Source of the DNA: Chthonomonadales bacterium
GTDB taxonomy: Bacteria > Armatimonadota > Chthonomonadetes > Chthonomonadales > CAJBBX01
Direction: 5' to 3'
DNA: 49,543 nucleotides
Assembly: GCA_020849275.1 (NCBI GenBank)
Contig: JADLGO010000060.1
Span: 1 to 49,543, forward strand
This document shows positions 1 through 7,765 of the stretch, one piece after another. Position 1 is the stretch's first letter, and each line of letters starts with the position of its first letter. A program made the translations under genes and the position numbers. Below the pieces are notes generated by a model. The model did not search any database. It was not told the origin of the DNA and saw nothing but the letters and a program-made list of their open reading frames with translations.

Positions 1-156
1 GCCGAACCGGGCCATGGCTACGAAATCCTCGGCTCCGCAGACCATCGCGCAGATGGCCAGCACCAGGATGTCGATGAGCTTGTGGCGCTTCGTACGGTTC
101 AGGCGGGGATCCGGCAACGCGCCGAAGCGCTCGTTCAGCGAGGGAGATAACGCCAT
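1..156 (-). CDS. ISAs1-family transposase, N-terminal part (runs off left edge)
   Basis: Reading leftwards from the ATG at 156, 52 codons stay open to the window edge. The peptide starts MALSPSLNERFGALPDPR and continues with RHKLIDILVLAICAMVCGAEDF. This is the typical DDE_Tnp_1-associated N-terminal domain of ISAs1 (H-repeat) transposases: a DPR motif, then a hydrophobic helix, then CGAxxF. The DDE catalytic core would lie outside the window, so intactness cannot be judged. The element's terminal inverted repeat should lie just right of 156, but I could not delimit it from one end. Confidence 0.75.
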   Translation of the reverse strand, partial: MALSPSLNERFGALPDPRLNRTKRHKLIDILVLAICAMVCGAEDFVAMARFG

Positions 157-554
157 GGCGGCCTCCAGACTGGCAGATTGTCTCTCCAAACATACGCCGC
201 GAAGCGGACGCGACTACTCCCTCGTTATGATGCAATCGCCCTGGGTTGCGCGCTCCCAGCCCTTGACACTCGTCGAGCCCGGTGTTACTATGGAGTAGTT
301 ACGTCGTTGCGCCTTGCGCCGCGCGCGAGGAGCGAGGCCATGATGTGCCTCCCGTCGCACACGCATGACGTTCGCCGCGCCTCGACGACCGGCTGCCCGG
401 CCGGCCCGAAGCGCGCGTCTTCGCCCCCCTCCCCGCGCGAAGCCGCCCAGTCCCCTCCTGTCCTTTCGCGTCGTCTGACCGCGTCCGCGCGCGGGCGCGT
501 GCCTGCGAGAGGGCGAGCTCTCGTCCGGCCGTAAGGAGCGAAAGGAGGACGGCG
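157..554. other. non-coding gap with one promoter
   Basis: This stretch holds the outer end of the ISAs1-like element, a good sigma-70 promoter (263-291) and a long GC-rich leader. Open frames here on both strands are low-complexity Arg/Ala/Pro translations without start signals. I see no gene. Confidence 0.5.
263..291 (+). promoter_or_regulatory. sigma-70-type promoter upstream of the 555 gene
   Basis: A perfect -35 TTGACA (263-268), a 17-base spacer and a -10 TACTAT (286-291) point towards the gene at 555. The predicted leader of roughly 255 bases is long, and nothing obvious was recognised in it. Confidence 0.6.
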
Positions 555-1052
555 TTGCGTCCCATCCCAGCCATCTGGGCCGGCGTGTCCCGCGCCATGG
601 TTGGCCTCGTACTGCTCCTGTGCCTGGCTGCCGCGACCGCGCGGCCGGCGCATGCGGCCACCGCGAGCGTGACTAACACCGAGTTCCTGCTATCGACAGT
701 CCGCGGGGTTGAGGACGTCATCAACTACCGTGCGTACGCCTCGTGGAGCACACCCACGATGTTCGCGAGAGAGTACGTCTACCACAAGCGCAAGTACTAC
801 GACAGCCAGGGACGGCAGATCGGGTCGCCGCGGTGGGACATCGCCTTCGCCTCCAACACCTACGCGAGCCCGCTCGATGCCTACCGCGGCGTCCTGTTCA
901 TGGGCCTCGACACCACCATCAGCGGCGCGCCCGGCAGTGCCGTGACCTGCGTGCGCTGCTATGAGATCCACCTGGACGTCGTCGATATGTTCACCAACCA
1001 GGTGGTCGCCTCGGACACGAAGGTGAGCGAGCCACAGAACGTGAGCCTCTGA
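555..1052 (+). CDS. secreted protein of unknown function
   Basis: 165 residues. The TTG start is chosen because AAAGGAGG (541-548) sits 6-7 bases upstream. An N-terminal signal peptide (hydrophobic VGLVLLLCLAAA, cleavage likely after the AHA near residue 34) implies export. The mature part is rich in Tyr/Ser/Thr, with a segment EYVYHKRKYYDSQGRQIG and a CVRC pair near residue 137 that could form a disulphide. No family was recognised. It is followed after 71 bases by the STN-domain gene in the same direction and could share its transcript. Confidence 0.7.
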   Translation: MRPIPAIWAGVSRAMVGLVLLLCLAAATARPAHAATASVTNTEFLLSTVRGVEDVINYRAYASWSTPTMFAREYVYHKRKYYDSQGRQIGSPRWDIAFASNTYASPLDAYRGVLFMGLDTTISGAPGSAVTCVRCYEIHLDVVDMFTNQVVASDTKVSEPQNVSL

Positions 1053-1061
1053 GGCGCCGGT

Positions 1062-1093
1062 GGGCCACGCGAGCCTGCCAGGGGCCGTGGCCC
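1062..1093 (+). terminator. weak hairpin between the two secreted-protein genes
   Basis: GGGCCACG (1062-1069) pairs with CGTGGCCC (1086-1093) across a 16-base loop, just after the stop at 1052. There is no T tract, so it may only attenuate. Confidence 0.3.
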
Positions 1094-1123
1094 GCCAATC
1101 CGATAGGAACCGGGGGTACCCGA

Positions 1124-1912
1124 ATGTACAGAGCAACGACGAGAGTGTCGATGGCGCGCGTGGGAGCGCTCTGCGCGCTGGTCGCCTGCTGGGCGCCGCA
1201 AGCCCTGGCCGCGCAGGAGCCGGGGAGCGCCGATGATGCCGCCGCGCCCCGGGCCGAGCGGGCGAAGCCGGACGTGCTGGCGGCGGACCCGCGCCTGAAG
1301 GTGAAGGTGACGGTGAAGGTGCGCCGCGCCACCATCGGCGACGTGCTGGAGGACCTGGCCGAGCAGGCGAACGTGGGACTGGTGGCGCAGGCCGGGGAGG
1401 TGTCCCAGCAGCGAGTGGCCATTCGGCTGGAGAAGGTGACGCTCAAGGACGCGCTTGACGCGGTCGCCGCCGCCTTCCACTACACGTGGGAGCGGCGCGA
1501 GAGCGGCGTCTTCGTGCTGCGCGCCAGGCGCTTGGGCACGGCGGAGGTTCAGCGGGCGCTGGGGCTCGGAGGCGACCCGGACCCGGAGGTCTCGAAGCAT
1601 CTGCGCCAGGCGATGGAAGGACTGCCTCCAGAGATGCTCGCGGAGTTGGGAAACGCGGGGAACGACTATGGGGTCCCGCTGGGAGCGCTGCCGCCCGCAG
1701 CTCAGCAGGCGGTATCGGCGTTCGTCGCCGAGAGGGCCAACGCGGTGGATCGGAACCTGCAGCCGCGGATCTGGAGCATGCGGCAGGAGATCCTCGCCAA
1801 CCTGGGTCAGGCGCGCGTGCGCTGGGGGACGGATCAGAACGGTCGCGTCAGCCTTGGCGTAGCCACGGCTTTGTCCTCAGGTGACTACACCGGAAGTTGG
1901 ATCGTCCCGTAA
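1124..1912 (+). CDS. exported STN (secretin/TonB short N-terminal) domain protein
   Basis: 262 residues with an N-terminal signal peptide (cleavage likely after ALAAQ, near residue 30). Residues about 55-135 read as an STN domain: two beta-alpha-beta units with ATIGDVLEDLAEQANVGLVAQ followed by VTLKDALDAVAAAFHYTWERR and a final FVLRAR strand. This domain usually opens secretins and TonB-dependent receptors, where it binds partner proteins in the periplasm. Here no secretin or receptor barrel follows. The remaining about 125 residues are helical and unrecognised, so this is a stand-alone periplasmic STN protein. A strong hairpin follows the gene. Confidence 0.7.
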   Translation: MYRATTRVSMARVGALCALVACWAPQALAAQEPGSADDAAAPRAERAKPDVLAADPRLKVKVTVKVRRATIGDVLEDLAEQANVGLVAQAGEVSQQRVAIRLEKVTLKDALDAVAAAFHYTWERRESGVFVLRARRLGTAEVQRALGLGGDPDPEVSKHLRQAMEGLPPEMLAELGNAGNDYGVPLGALPPAAQQAVSAFVAERANAVDRNLQPRIWSMRQEILANLGQARVRWGTDQNGRVSLGVATALSSGDYTGSWIVP

Positions 1913-1935
1913 AAGGGATATGCGTCTTTCCATTC

Positions 1936-1963
1936 ACTCCCCGGCGCTCGTGCGCCGGGGAGT
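1936..1963 (+). terminator. terminator hairpin after the STN gene
   Basis: Perfect 12-bp stem ACTCCCCGGCGC / GCGCCGGGGAGT with loop TCGT, 24 bases after the stop codon; only a weak T run (ATTT) follows. Confidence 0.7.
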
Positions 1964-2118
1964 ATGATTTCTGACACGCACGTGTCGCCCGGCGTCTGCT
2001 GGCGCATTGGCGGCCTGGACCGTGAGGCGCTCCGGAGGGCCTGCCCGGCCGCTCGCCCCGCGTAGACTGCTCGTGGGCACCCATGGTGCGCGATACCTGC
2101 TTGCTGCAGGCAGGGCTG

Positions 2119-2748
2119 TCAGTCGAAGGGATGTGTCTTGCCGTACGGCTTGCCGTCCAGGCGACTCCAGACATCCGTCGTGAAGAGGTACTTTTCGTAG
2201 TCACTGTCCCAGAATCCGATGATTCCTGCCGTACTCGCAAGTCTCCGGAAAGAGGACCGTCCGCTGACACCCGCGTCGGGCAGAGGTCGTACCACGCTGG
2301 CGTGGTAGAGCAGCAACGAAAGCCGCAGGGTCCACCTGTCTCCTGGACGTGATCGGACCACCCAGGCCTGCGCCGTCGCCTGCCAGGGGTCGGCCGGGTT
2401 CGTCGCGCGGTCGGGCGTCAGCATGAACGGGCGATAGCTGCTGGTGGGGGTCGGCGCGTCGGCCCGCACGTAGATAGCCTCCTGCCGCGGCGTCCGCCAG
2501 AGCGTCCGGTCGAGTATGGCATGCACACTCCACGGCGTTAAGTGCAACTCCCGCACCTCCAGCGGGTCCGCCAGCGCCACCAGCGCCACGGCGTCCCGCC
2601 GCTCCAGCGCCCGGGCCGCGCGCATCGCCACGGCCATCGCCGGGTCCGCCGTCAGCCAGCGGACAACCAGGACGAGGACGAGCGCGATGCCGAGCAGCCA
2701 CAGATAGCGCCGAGGTAGGCGGCCGGCTAGGGCAGGGGCGTATGGCAT
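2119..2748 (-). CDS. membrane-anchored protein of unknown function
   Basis: 209 residues from the ATG at 2748, chosen because a GGGAG motif lies about 10 bases upstream; the frame stays open a further 15 codons to 2793. One N-terminal membrane helix (YLWLLGIALVLVLVV) is followed by a roughly 170-residue extracytoplasmic domain of mixed alpha/beta character with several Trp. The helix-plus-small-domain layout (ALERRDAVALVALADP...) resembles NTF2-like exported proteins, but this is only a guess. Its start overlaps the end of the Cys-rich gene by 22 bases, so it is the last gene of the thioredoxin/prepilin operon. Confidence 0.6.
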   Translation of the reverse strand: MPYAPALAGRLPRRYLWLLGIALVLVLVVRWLTADPAMAVAMRAARALERRDAVALVALADPLEVRELHLTPWSVHAILDRTLWRTPRQEAIYVRADAPTPTSSYRPFMLTPDRATNPADPWQATAQAWVVRSRPGDRWTLRLSLLLYHASVVRPLPDAGVSGRSSFRRLASTAGIIGFWDSDYEKYLFTTDVWSRLDGKPYGKTHPFD

Positions 2749-3146
2749 TCCGCCGGCTCTCCCTGCTGGTCGCAGCATCCGTAGGCAACCCATTGGCCCC
2801 CGGTGTAGCGCGAGCAGCGCTTGGCCGAGACCTCGTGGGCACTGGAAACCACCCAGCAGACAGCCGGCTCGGCCGAGCAGTCAGGCCCCTCCTTGATGTA
2901 CTTGGTCCAGGTCCACGAGCAGCACGTCGACGGGGCGCCCGCGCAGGGATCCGGGCTCCCGCATAGCGTCTTGCACATCTGCTTCGGGGCCTCGTTCGTG
3001 TCCTCGATCCACGAGCACCCCTGCTGGGCGGGGCACTGCGTCACCGCGTAGTTGCTGCAGCGGGCCACTCCCGCCCACGCCGCGTAGGAGAGCGTACCGA
3101 TGAGTGTGGCCATCACGGCCGCGACACACACTGGTGCAAAGCGCAT
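2727..3146 (-). CDS. Cys-rich secreted protein
   Basis: 139 residues. A signal peptide (VAAVMATLIGTLSYAAWA, cleavage likely after AWA near residue 25) precedes a mature chain of about 114 residues with 14 cysteines, including two CC pairs (STCCSW, YGCCDQ). The spacing suggests about seven disulphides and a compact extracellular fold. No family was recognised. It starts 39 bases after the prepilin stop and overlaps the next gene. A membrane thioredoxin-like protein heads the same operon and could serve its oxidative folding; that link is inference from context. Confidence 0.7.
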   Translation of the reverse strand: MRFAPVCVAAVMATLIGTLSYAAWAGVARCSNYAVTQCPAQQGCSWIEDTNEAPKQMCKTLCGSPDPCAGAPSTCCSWTWTKYIKEGPDCSAEPAVCWVVSSAHEVSAKRCSRYTGGQWVAYGCCDQQGEPAECHTPLP

Positions 3147-3185
3147 GGCGATCTCTCCTCGGTCGAGTCCCTCCGTGCCGTGGAG

Positions 3186-3797
3186 CTACCACAGCCAGTA
3201 CGGAGGTATGTGGCGCGCGGGCACGCGAGTCCACGACAGGCTCTGGTCGTAGCGCAGGGCCCGCACACGGAACTGGAACCAGTCCGGGACGTCCCAGGGC
3301 TCCTTGACCCGCTTCCCCTCGTTGCCATGGCTCGAACACACCGTCAGGGGAAAGCGGGTGCCCTGCGCCGCAAGGTAGTCGGCGCCCTTCTCTCCCTCGT
3401 CGGCGAGGCTCAAGGCCGGATAGCCCCGGATGCTCTTAACTCCCGGGGGATCGACCCTCGTCTCGGAAGGGCACCTCTCGATGGGTGTCAGCTTGTAGAG
3501 CCACAGGAAGTGATAGTTCGGCGGGAAGCCCACCTGCCAGTATTGCATCCGCACGCCCCTGGCCGGCTCCACGCCCCCGTAGTCGGCCATGTACAGGAAG
3601 AGAGCCTTGCCGATCTGGTGCATCTGCTGGCCGCAGACCGCCTCCCGGCCCTTCTCCCGGGCGGGGCCCAGCACGCCGAAGACCAGCCCGGAGAGCGCGC
3701 CCAGGATGCCGATGACGACCAGGAGCTCGAGCAGCGTCCAGCCCTGCCTGCCGACAGGCAGGCAGGAGGAGCGCTCCAGCCTCGCGGAGGTTCTCAT
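3186..3797 (-). CDS. type IV/II prepilin-like protein (N-methylation motif)
   Basis: 203 residues. The leader MRTSARLERSSCLPVGRQG is followed by W-T-L-L-E and a hydrophobic helix: prepilin peptidase would cut after Gly19, leaving the conserved Glu at position 5 of the mature chain. Downstream, PAREKGREAVCGQQMHQIG then ALFLYMADYGG matches the pseudopilin/prepilin type common in Armatimonadota and Planctomycetota. The start is fixed by overlap with the upstream gene: its TGA and this ATG share ATGA at 3797-3794. The leader contains an in-frame palindromic insert (see 3743-3766). The open frame extends far upstream, but that part is only antisense-like noise over the neighbouring gene. Confidence 0.88.
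   Translation of the reverse strand: MRTSARLERSSCLPVGRQGWTLLELLVVIGILGALSGLVFGVLGPAREKGREAVCGQQMHQIGKALFLYMADYGGVEPARGVRMQYWQVGFPPNYHFLWLYKLTPIERCPSETRVDPPGVKSIRGYPALSLADEGEKGADYLAAQGTRFPLTVCSSHGNEGKRVKEPWDVPDWFQFRVRALRYDQSLSWTRVPARHIPPYWLW
3743..3766. repeat. palindromic element inside the prepilin leader
   Basis: CCTGCCTGCC (3743-3752) and GGCAGGCAGG (3757-3766) form a perfect 10-bp stem with loop GACA. Translated, it supplies the CLPVGRQ stretch immediately before the prepilin cleavage site. The CLPVGRQ string is a recurring translation of small palindromic repeats I have seen in proteins from uncultured bacteria (recollection, not searched). Confidence 0.6.
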
Positions 3798-4423
3798 CGC
3801 AGTTGCTCCAAACGCCGCTCCAACGAGCGCACAAGCTCGCGCGGCGGCGCCAACTCCTGCCCGAACTCCGTGCGCCAGAGAAGGCGCCAGGAGCCGTCGA
3901 AGTAGTAGACACGGCCCGCGTAGATGGAGTGCAGCCCGCTCGATACCGCCGCCTGAGGGTCGGGCACCACCGGCAAGAGCCCTCGCATCTCGCGCTCCTG
4001 CTCGCGCGCCGCCTTCGGCCCCACATCGGCCACGCCGACCAGAAGCAGGTTGTGCCGGTCCGCAGCCTCCTTCCAGGGCCGCGGGTCGAAGCGAGTGCAT
4101 CCGCTGCACGTGCCCAGAGTGACCAGCAGGCAGCCGGAGCGCGACGAGCTTGTCAGGCGCTGGACCCGGCTCATGGCGGGGCTCGAGGGAAGGATCGCGC
4201 CGAGCGGAGGCTCGGCCGCCCGCAGGGCGGCGATGCCGGCAACGTCGTCGCGTCGGAGCGAGGGGAGAGCGGCGGCCAGGCGGGCCATTAATGCGACGTC
4301 GCGCGAGAGCGTCCACGTCGCCGCCGACACCAGTACGACGAAGAGGAGGGTGAGAACCCGCACGCGCCGCCGCTGGGAGGCGCGCCCTGCGTCCACCGCC
4401 GGGTCGGCGGGGGTTGGAGACAT
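3794..4423 (-). CDS. membrane-anchored thioredoxin-fold protein with CxxC
   Basis: 209 residues. A short basic cytoplasmic tail (ASQRRRVR) precedes one membrane helix (about residues 22-39), so the rest faces outwards. A thioredoxin-like core begins near residue 97: CLLVTLGTCSGCTRFD carries Cys106-Ser-Gly-Cys109, the redox CxxC, followed by NLLLVGVADVG and an IYAGRVYYFDGSWRLLWR strand-turn-strand. The ATG at 4423 is preferred over a GTG at 4450 because GGGAGAG precedes it. It is the first gene of the operon, behind the promoter at 4547-4575, and overlaps the prepilin start by four bases. Likely a thiol oxidoreductase or reductase acting on exported proteins. Confidence 0.7.
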   Translation of the reverse strand: MSPTPADPAVDAGRASQRRRVRVLTLLFVVLVSAATWTLSRDVALMARLAAALPSLRRDDVAGIAALRAAEPPLGAILPSSPAMSRVQRLTSSSRSGCLLVTLGTCSGCTRFDPRPWKEAADRHNLLLVGVADVGPKAAREQEREMRGLLPVVPDPQAAVSSGLHSIYAGRVYYFDGSWRLLWRTEFGQELAPPRELVRSLERRLEQLR

Positions 4424-4546
4424 TGCGACTCTCCCGTGCTTCGCGAGCACAGCCTGGCCGCACCTAGCCCCACAGGCGCCGCGCGGGGGGAGAGCGGGCG
4501 CCCGAAGTGCGCACTGGAGAGCGCGCGTACCTGGAGCATCTCCGCC

Positions 4547-4575
4547 ATTGTAGGATACCTCTTCGATGATGACAA
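4547..4575 (-). promoter_or_regulatory. strong sigma-70 promoter of the thioredoxin-prepilin operon
   Basis: On the minus strand: -35 TTGTCA (4575-4570), 17-base spacer, -10 TACAAT (4552-4547), each 5/6 to consensus. The leader to the ATG at 4423 would be about 115 bases. Confidence 0.75.
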
Positions 4576-4606
4576 GTAGACCTATGTCGGTGTAACCGGT
4601 GGGTGC

Positions 4607-4644
4607 GCGATCAAGAGGCCGCCGCCAGGCTACCCCTTGATCGC
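4607..4644 (-). terminator. possible terminator of the glycan-transport operon
   Basis: CTTGATCGC (4644-4636) and GCGATCAAG (4615-4607) form a 9-bp inverted repeat with a 20-base loop around the last codons of the permease gene. There is no T tract; weak support. Confidence 0.3.
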
Positions 4645-5565
4645 CCCGATCGTGATCCCCTTCGTCAGCTTCTCCTGCAGCACCATGTAAACCAGGATCG
4701 TCGGGAGCATCGCGATCACCAGGCCGGCGAAGAGCAGGCCGAAGTCGCTCTTGTACTGCGCCTGCATCGATATGCTGGCGAGCCCCAGCGGCAGCGTCTT
4801 CAGGCGGTCGCTCGAGAGGAACACCAGGCCGAACAGGTACTCGTTCCAGAGCCCGAGGAAGTTGAAGATCGCGATGGTCACGATGCCCGGCTTGCCGAGC
4901 GGCATCATCACGGAGAAGAAAGTGCGATACTCGCTGGCGCCCTCAATCATCGCCGCCTCGCGCAGCTCGCCCGGCAGGGTGCGGAAGAAGGCGGTGAGCG
5001 TGAAGACCGTGAACGGCAGACTCGCGGCGACGTAGATGAGGATCAGACCGGCGTGCGAGTCGTGGAGGGAGACCGTGAGGGCGCCCAGACCGAGTGCGCG
5101 CGCCGGCGGAGCCAGCGCGCGCGTGAGCCATTCGCCCAGGTCGGAGAACTGAAAGAAGAGGGGGATCAGGATGAGCTGCATGGGGATCAGCATGCCGCTC
5201 AGGAAGAGGTAGTAGGAGAGAGAGCGCCCGCGGAACTCGAAGCGCGCCAGCACGTAGGCGGCCATGCTCCCGAGGAGGAGGATGAGCGCCAGGCTGATGC
5301 CCACCACGTACAGGCTGTTGACGAAGTAGCGGCTGAACCGGCTCCCCACCCACGCCTGGCGGTAGTTGGCCACCAGGGGCGCGGCGCTCGCGCGGCTCGG
5401 CGCGGTGATGACCTCTGGCAGCCCGAACGGGCTGCGATAGATGTCGCGCGTGCTCTTGGCGCTCGTGCAAAGCACCCAGAGCATGGGCAGCACCACGGCC
5501 AGCAGGTAGGCCGCCAGGAACGCGTGCTTGAGGGCGTCGCCCAGCCGGCCCGCCAGAGCGCCCAT
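4630..5565 (-). CDS. carbohydrate ABC transporter permease (CUT1, MalG type)
   Basis: 311 residues with about six membrane helices. The family's cytoplasmic EAA loop, which docks the ATPase, is clear: REAAMIEGASEYRTFFSVMMPLGKPGI near residue 210, followed by LGLWNEYLFGLVF typical of MalG-like permeases. The ATG at 5565 shares one base with the TGA of the MalF-like gene (TGATG), indicating translational coupling. The frame continues upstream but only over the neighbour. It forms the inner-membrane channel with the 5565-6443 permease for the sugar bound by the 6440-7765 lipoprotein. No ATPase gene is nearby; CUT1 systems often share one encoded elsewhere. Confidence 0.92.
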   Translation of the reverse strand: MGALAGRLGDALKHAFLAAYLLAVVLPMLWVLCTSAKSTRDIYRSPFGLPEVITAPSRASAAPLVANYRQAWVGSRFSRYFVNSLYVVGISLALILLLGSMAAYVLARFEFRGRSLSYYLFLSGMLIPMQLILIPLFFQFSDLGEWLTRALAPPARALGLGALTVSLHDSHAGLILIYVAASLPFTVFTLTAFFRTLPGELREAAMIEGASEYRTFFSVMMPLGKPGIVTIAIFNFLGLWNEYLFGLVFLSSDRLKTLPLGLASISMQAQYKSDFGLLFAGLVIAMLPTILVYMVLQEKLTKGITIGAIKG

Positions 5566-6443
5566 CAATACTCCAGTCTTTCCCGCCGCAGCAGGCGCAG
5601 GCTCACCAGCGTGGCCGTCAGCACGAGCACGAAGAGCATCACCGAGATCGCCGTGCCGTAGCCCACGTTGTACTCCTGGAAGACCTTCGAGTACATCAGC
5701 GTGGACATCGTGTGGGTGGCGGGCGAGGGGCGCCCATTCTCCATCACCCAGATCGCGTCGAAGAACTTGAGGCCCCCGACCACCAGGAAGATGATCCCGG
5801 TGGTCAGCACGTCCCACATGAGCGGGAGCGTGATGTGGCGAAACTGCCCGGAGGGGGTTGTCCCGTCCAGGCGCGCGGCCTCGTAGTAGGTCTCCGGGAT
5901 GTTCTCCATCGCCGCCAGGAAGAGCAGCATGTAGAAGCCGGTGGCCGTCCAGACGACCATCGGGACGATCGCCCACAGCAGGTTGCCGCTCTCGGTGAAC
6001 GCGATCGCCTGACGGCGCCCGAGCAGCTTGAGCAGGTTGTTGAGCAGACCCACGTCCGTGGTGCTATAGATGAGCACCCAGAGCAGCGCGATGGCCACGG
6101 AGCTGATGACGTTCGGGAAGAAGAACGCCACGCGGTAGATCCGGGCTCCGCGAATGCCCTGGTGGATGCTGTAGGCGAAGAAGAGCGCCAGCGAGAGGAT
6201 AATGGCGCCGGGCACCAGGGTCAGGAACACGTTGTGGCCGATGGCCGGCAGAAAGTCAGAGCCGGAGGCCAGGATCTTGCGGAAGTTGGCAAGTCCCGCC
6301 CAGCGCGGCGGGGTGAGCCCGTCCCAGCGCGACAGGCTATAGCGGAAGGCATTGACCGCCGGCAGCAGCACAAAGAGGGCATAGAGCGCAAGGGGCGGCC
6401 CAAGAAAGGTCAGTATGAACAGCCTCTGCTCGCGTCTTCTCAT
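5565..6443 (-). CDS. carbohydrate ABC transporter permease (CUT1, MalF/UgpA type)
   Basis: 292 residues, about six membrane helices. The N-terminus (FLGPPLALYALFVLLPAVNAFRYSL...W) is characteristic of UgpA/LacF-like permeases. The EAA loop reads YYEAARLDGTTPSGQFRHITLP near residue 190. The start overlaps the binding-protein stop by four bases (ATGA at 6443-6440), and the stop overlaps the next permease by one base. Partner of the MalG-type permease. Confidence 0.92.
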   Translation of the reverse strand: MRRREQRLFILTFLGPPLALYALFVLLPAVNAFRYSLSRWDGLTPPRWAGLANFRKILASGSDFLPAIGHNVFLTLVPGAIILSLALFFAYSIHQGIRGARIYRVAFFFPNVISSVAIALLWVLIYSTTDVGLLNNLLKLLGRRQAIAFTESGNLLWAIVPMVVWTATGFYMLLFLAAMENIPETYYEAARLDGTTPSGQFRHITLPLMWDVLTTGIIFLVVGGLKFFDAIWVMENGRPSPATHTMSTLMYSKVFQEYNVGYGTAISVMLFVLVLTATLVSLRLLRRERLEY

Positions 6444-7765
6444 CGCAAGACCGGGACGCCCCTGGGCGGGGGCTTGTAGACGTCCGGATCGCGGCGCACC
6501 TTCTCTGCGCCAGCCTCCAGCCGTCGGCCGAACTCCTCCGGGGTGATGCGCCCGGCGAGCAGGTCGGCCTGCGCCTCCTGCAGCACCGTCACGTTGAACT
6601 CCAGGTAGAGGCTGCCCAGGCGGTCGGAGAAGATGCGCGAGCTCTGGTCGAGCACGTCCACGGCGCTCTGCAGCTCGCGGGAGATGGGGATGCCGCGAGC
6701 GGCGTCACGCACCGGCGAGAGCGTATCCAGCAGCAGCGTGTAGGAGCGCGCGCCCTCCAGGCTGAGCATGAACTTCAGGAAGTCGGCGGCCTCGCGCGGG
6801 TGCTTGGCGTCGGCGAACACGAAAAAGTTCTCGGCGCCGCCTCCGTAGACAGCGTGCGGGTCGCCCCGACCCCCCTCCACTGCGGGAACCGGGAAACAGG
6901 CCATCTCGAAGCCGGGAGGGATCGCGCTCTTCATCTCGTTCTTCAGCCAGAGGCCGCAGAAGATCATCGCCGCGCGGCCATTCACCCACTCGAGTTGGCT
7001 CTCCGTGTGCGTCATCGCCAGCGCGCCCGGCTCGAAGTAGCGGGTGGCCATCTCCTGCAGCATCCGCGCGGCCCGCGCAAACTGGGGGTCGGTGAACGCG
7101 CCCGGCGCCAGGTCCTGCATGGCGTACCAGCGCTCGAACGGCACGAGCCGCTGGTAGATTGAGAGCAGCGTGGACCAGGCGTATCCGGGGTATTTGCCCT
7201 GAAAGGCCAGCGGCGCCACGCCCGCGGCCTTGATGCGGCGGCAGAGGGCGGTGAACTGCCCCCAGGTGCGCGGCACCGCCCAGCCGTGATGGCGAAACTG
7301 CCGACGGTCGTACCAGCAGACCCAGGCGCCCATGTTGCTCGGCACGGCGTAGGTGTGCCCGCGATAGACGAAATCGCCCGCGATGCCCGGCACGAGCGAG
7401 CGCCGCCAGGTGAGGCCGGGCTGCCCACAGGCCGGACTGTCCAGCGCCTCGTCGAGCGGGTAGAGCTTGCCGGCGACGATGAGCTTCCATACGGGCAGGC
7501 TGGCGCTGACCAGGTCCGGGGGGTTGCGCCGCAACACGCGCGGCTTGAGTTTCTCGTCCACGCGTGGGTCGCCCCACAGGTTCACGCGGACGCCAGGATG
7601 GCTCGCCTCGTAGCGCCGGGCCATGCTCCTGTGCCACTGAATGCCGTAGCCGCCCTCGAACACCGCCACCTCCAGCGTGATGCCCCGGCGCGCGTCCTCG
7701 CGACGCAGGGAGCACCCGGAGCCCACGAGCACGAGCGTCGCCAGGGCGCAGAGCGCTCGCCTCAC
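6440..7765 (-). CDS. extracellular sugar-binding lipoprotein (CUT1, MalE-like family 1)
   Basis: 441 residues. The lipobox VGSGC places the lipidated Cys at residue 18, so it is anchored outside the membrane. The family-1 binding fold is visible: GITLEVAVFEGGYGIQW, then HRSMARRYEASHPGVRVNL, ending with a helical lobe carrying AADFLKFMLSLEGARSYT. The ligand cannot be read from sequence; the adjacent GH29-like and GH-A hydrolases suggest an oligosaccharide they release. The start overlaps the hydrolase stop (ATGA at 7765-7762). Confidence 0.9.
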   Translation of the reverse strand: MRRALCALATLVLVGSGCSLRREDARRGITLEVAVFEGGYGIQWHRSMARRYEASHPGVRVNLWGDPRVDEKLKPRVLRRNPPDLVSASLPVWKLIVAGKLYPLDEALDSPACGQPGLTWRRSLVPGIAGDFVYRGHTYAVPSNMGAWVCWYDRRQFRHHGWAVPRTWGQFTALCRRIKAAGVAPLAFQGKYPGYAWSTLLSIYQRLVPFERWYAMQDLAPGAFTDPQFARAARMLQEMATRYFEPGALAMTHTESQLEWVNGRAAMIFCGLWLKNEMKSAIPPGFEMACFPVPAVEGGRGDPHAVYGGGAENFFVFADAKHPREAADFLKFMLSLEGARSYTLLLDTLSPVRDAARGIPISRELQSAVDVLDQSSRIFSDRLGSLYLEFNVTVLQEAQADLLAGRITPEEFGRRLEAGAEKVRRDPDVYKPPPRGVPVLR

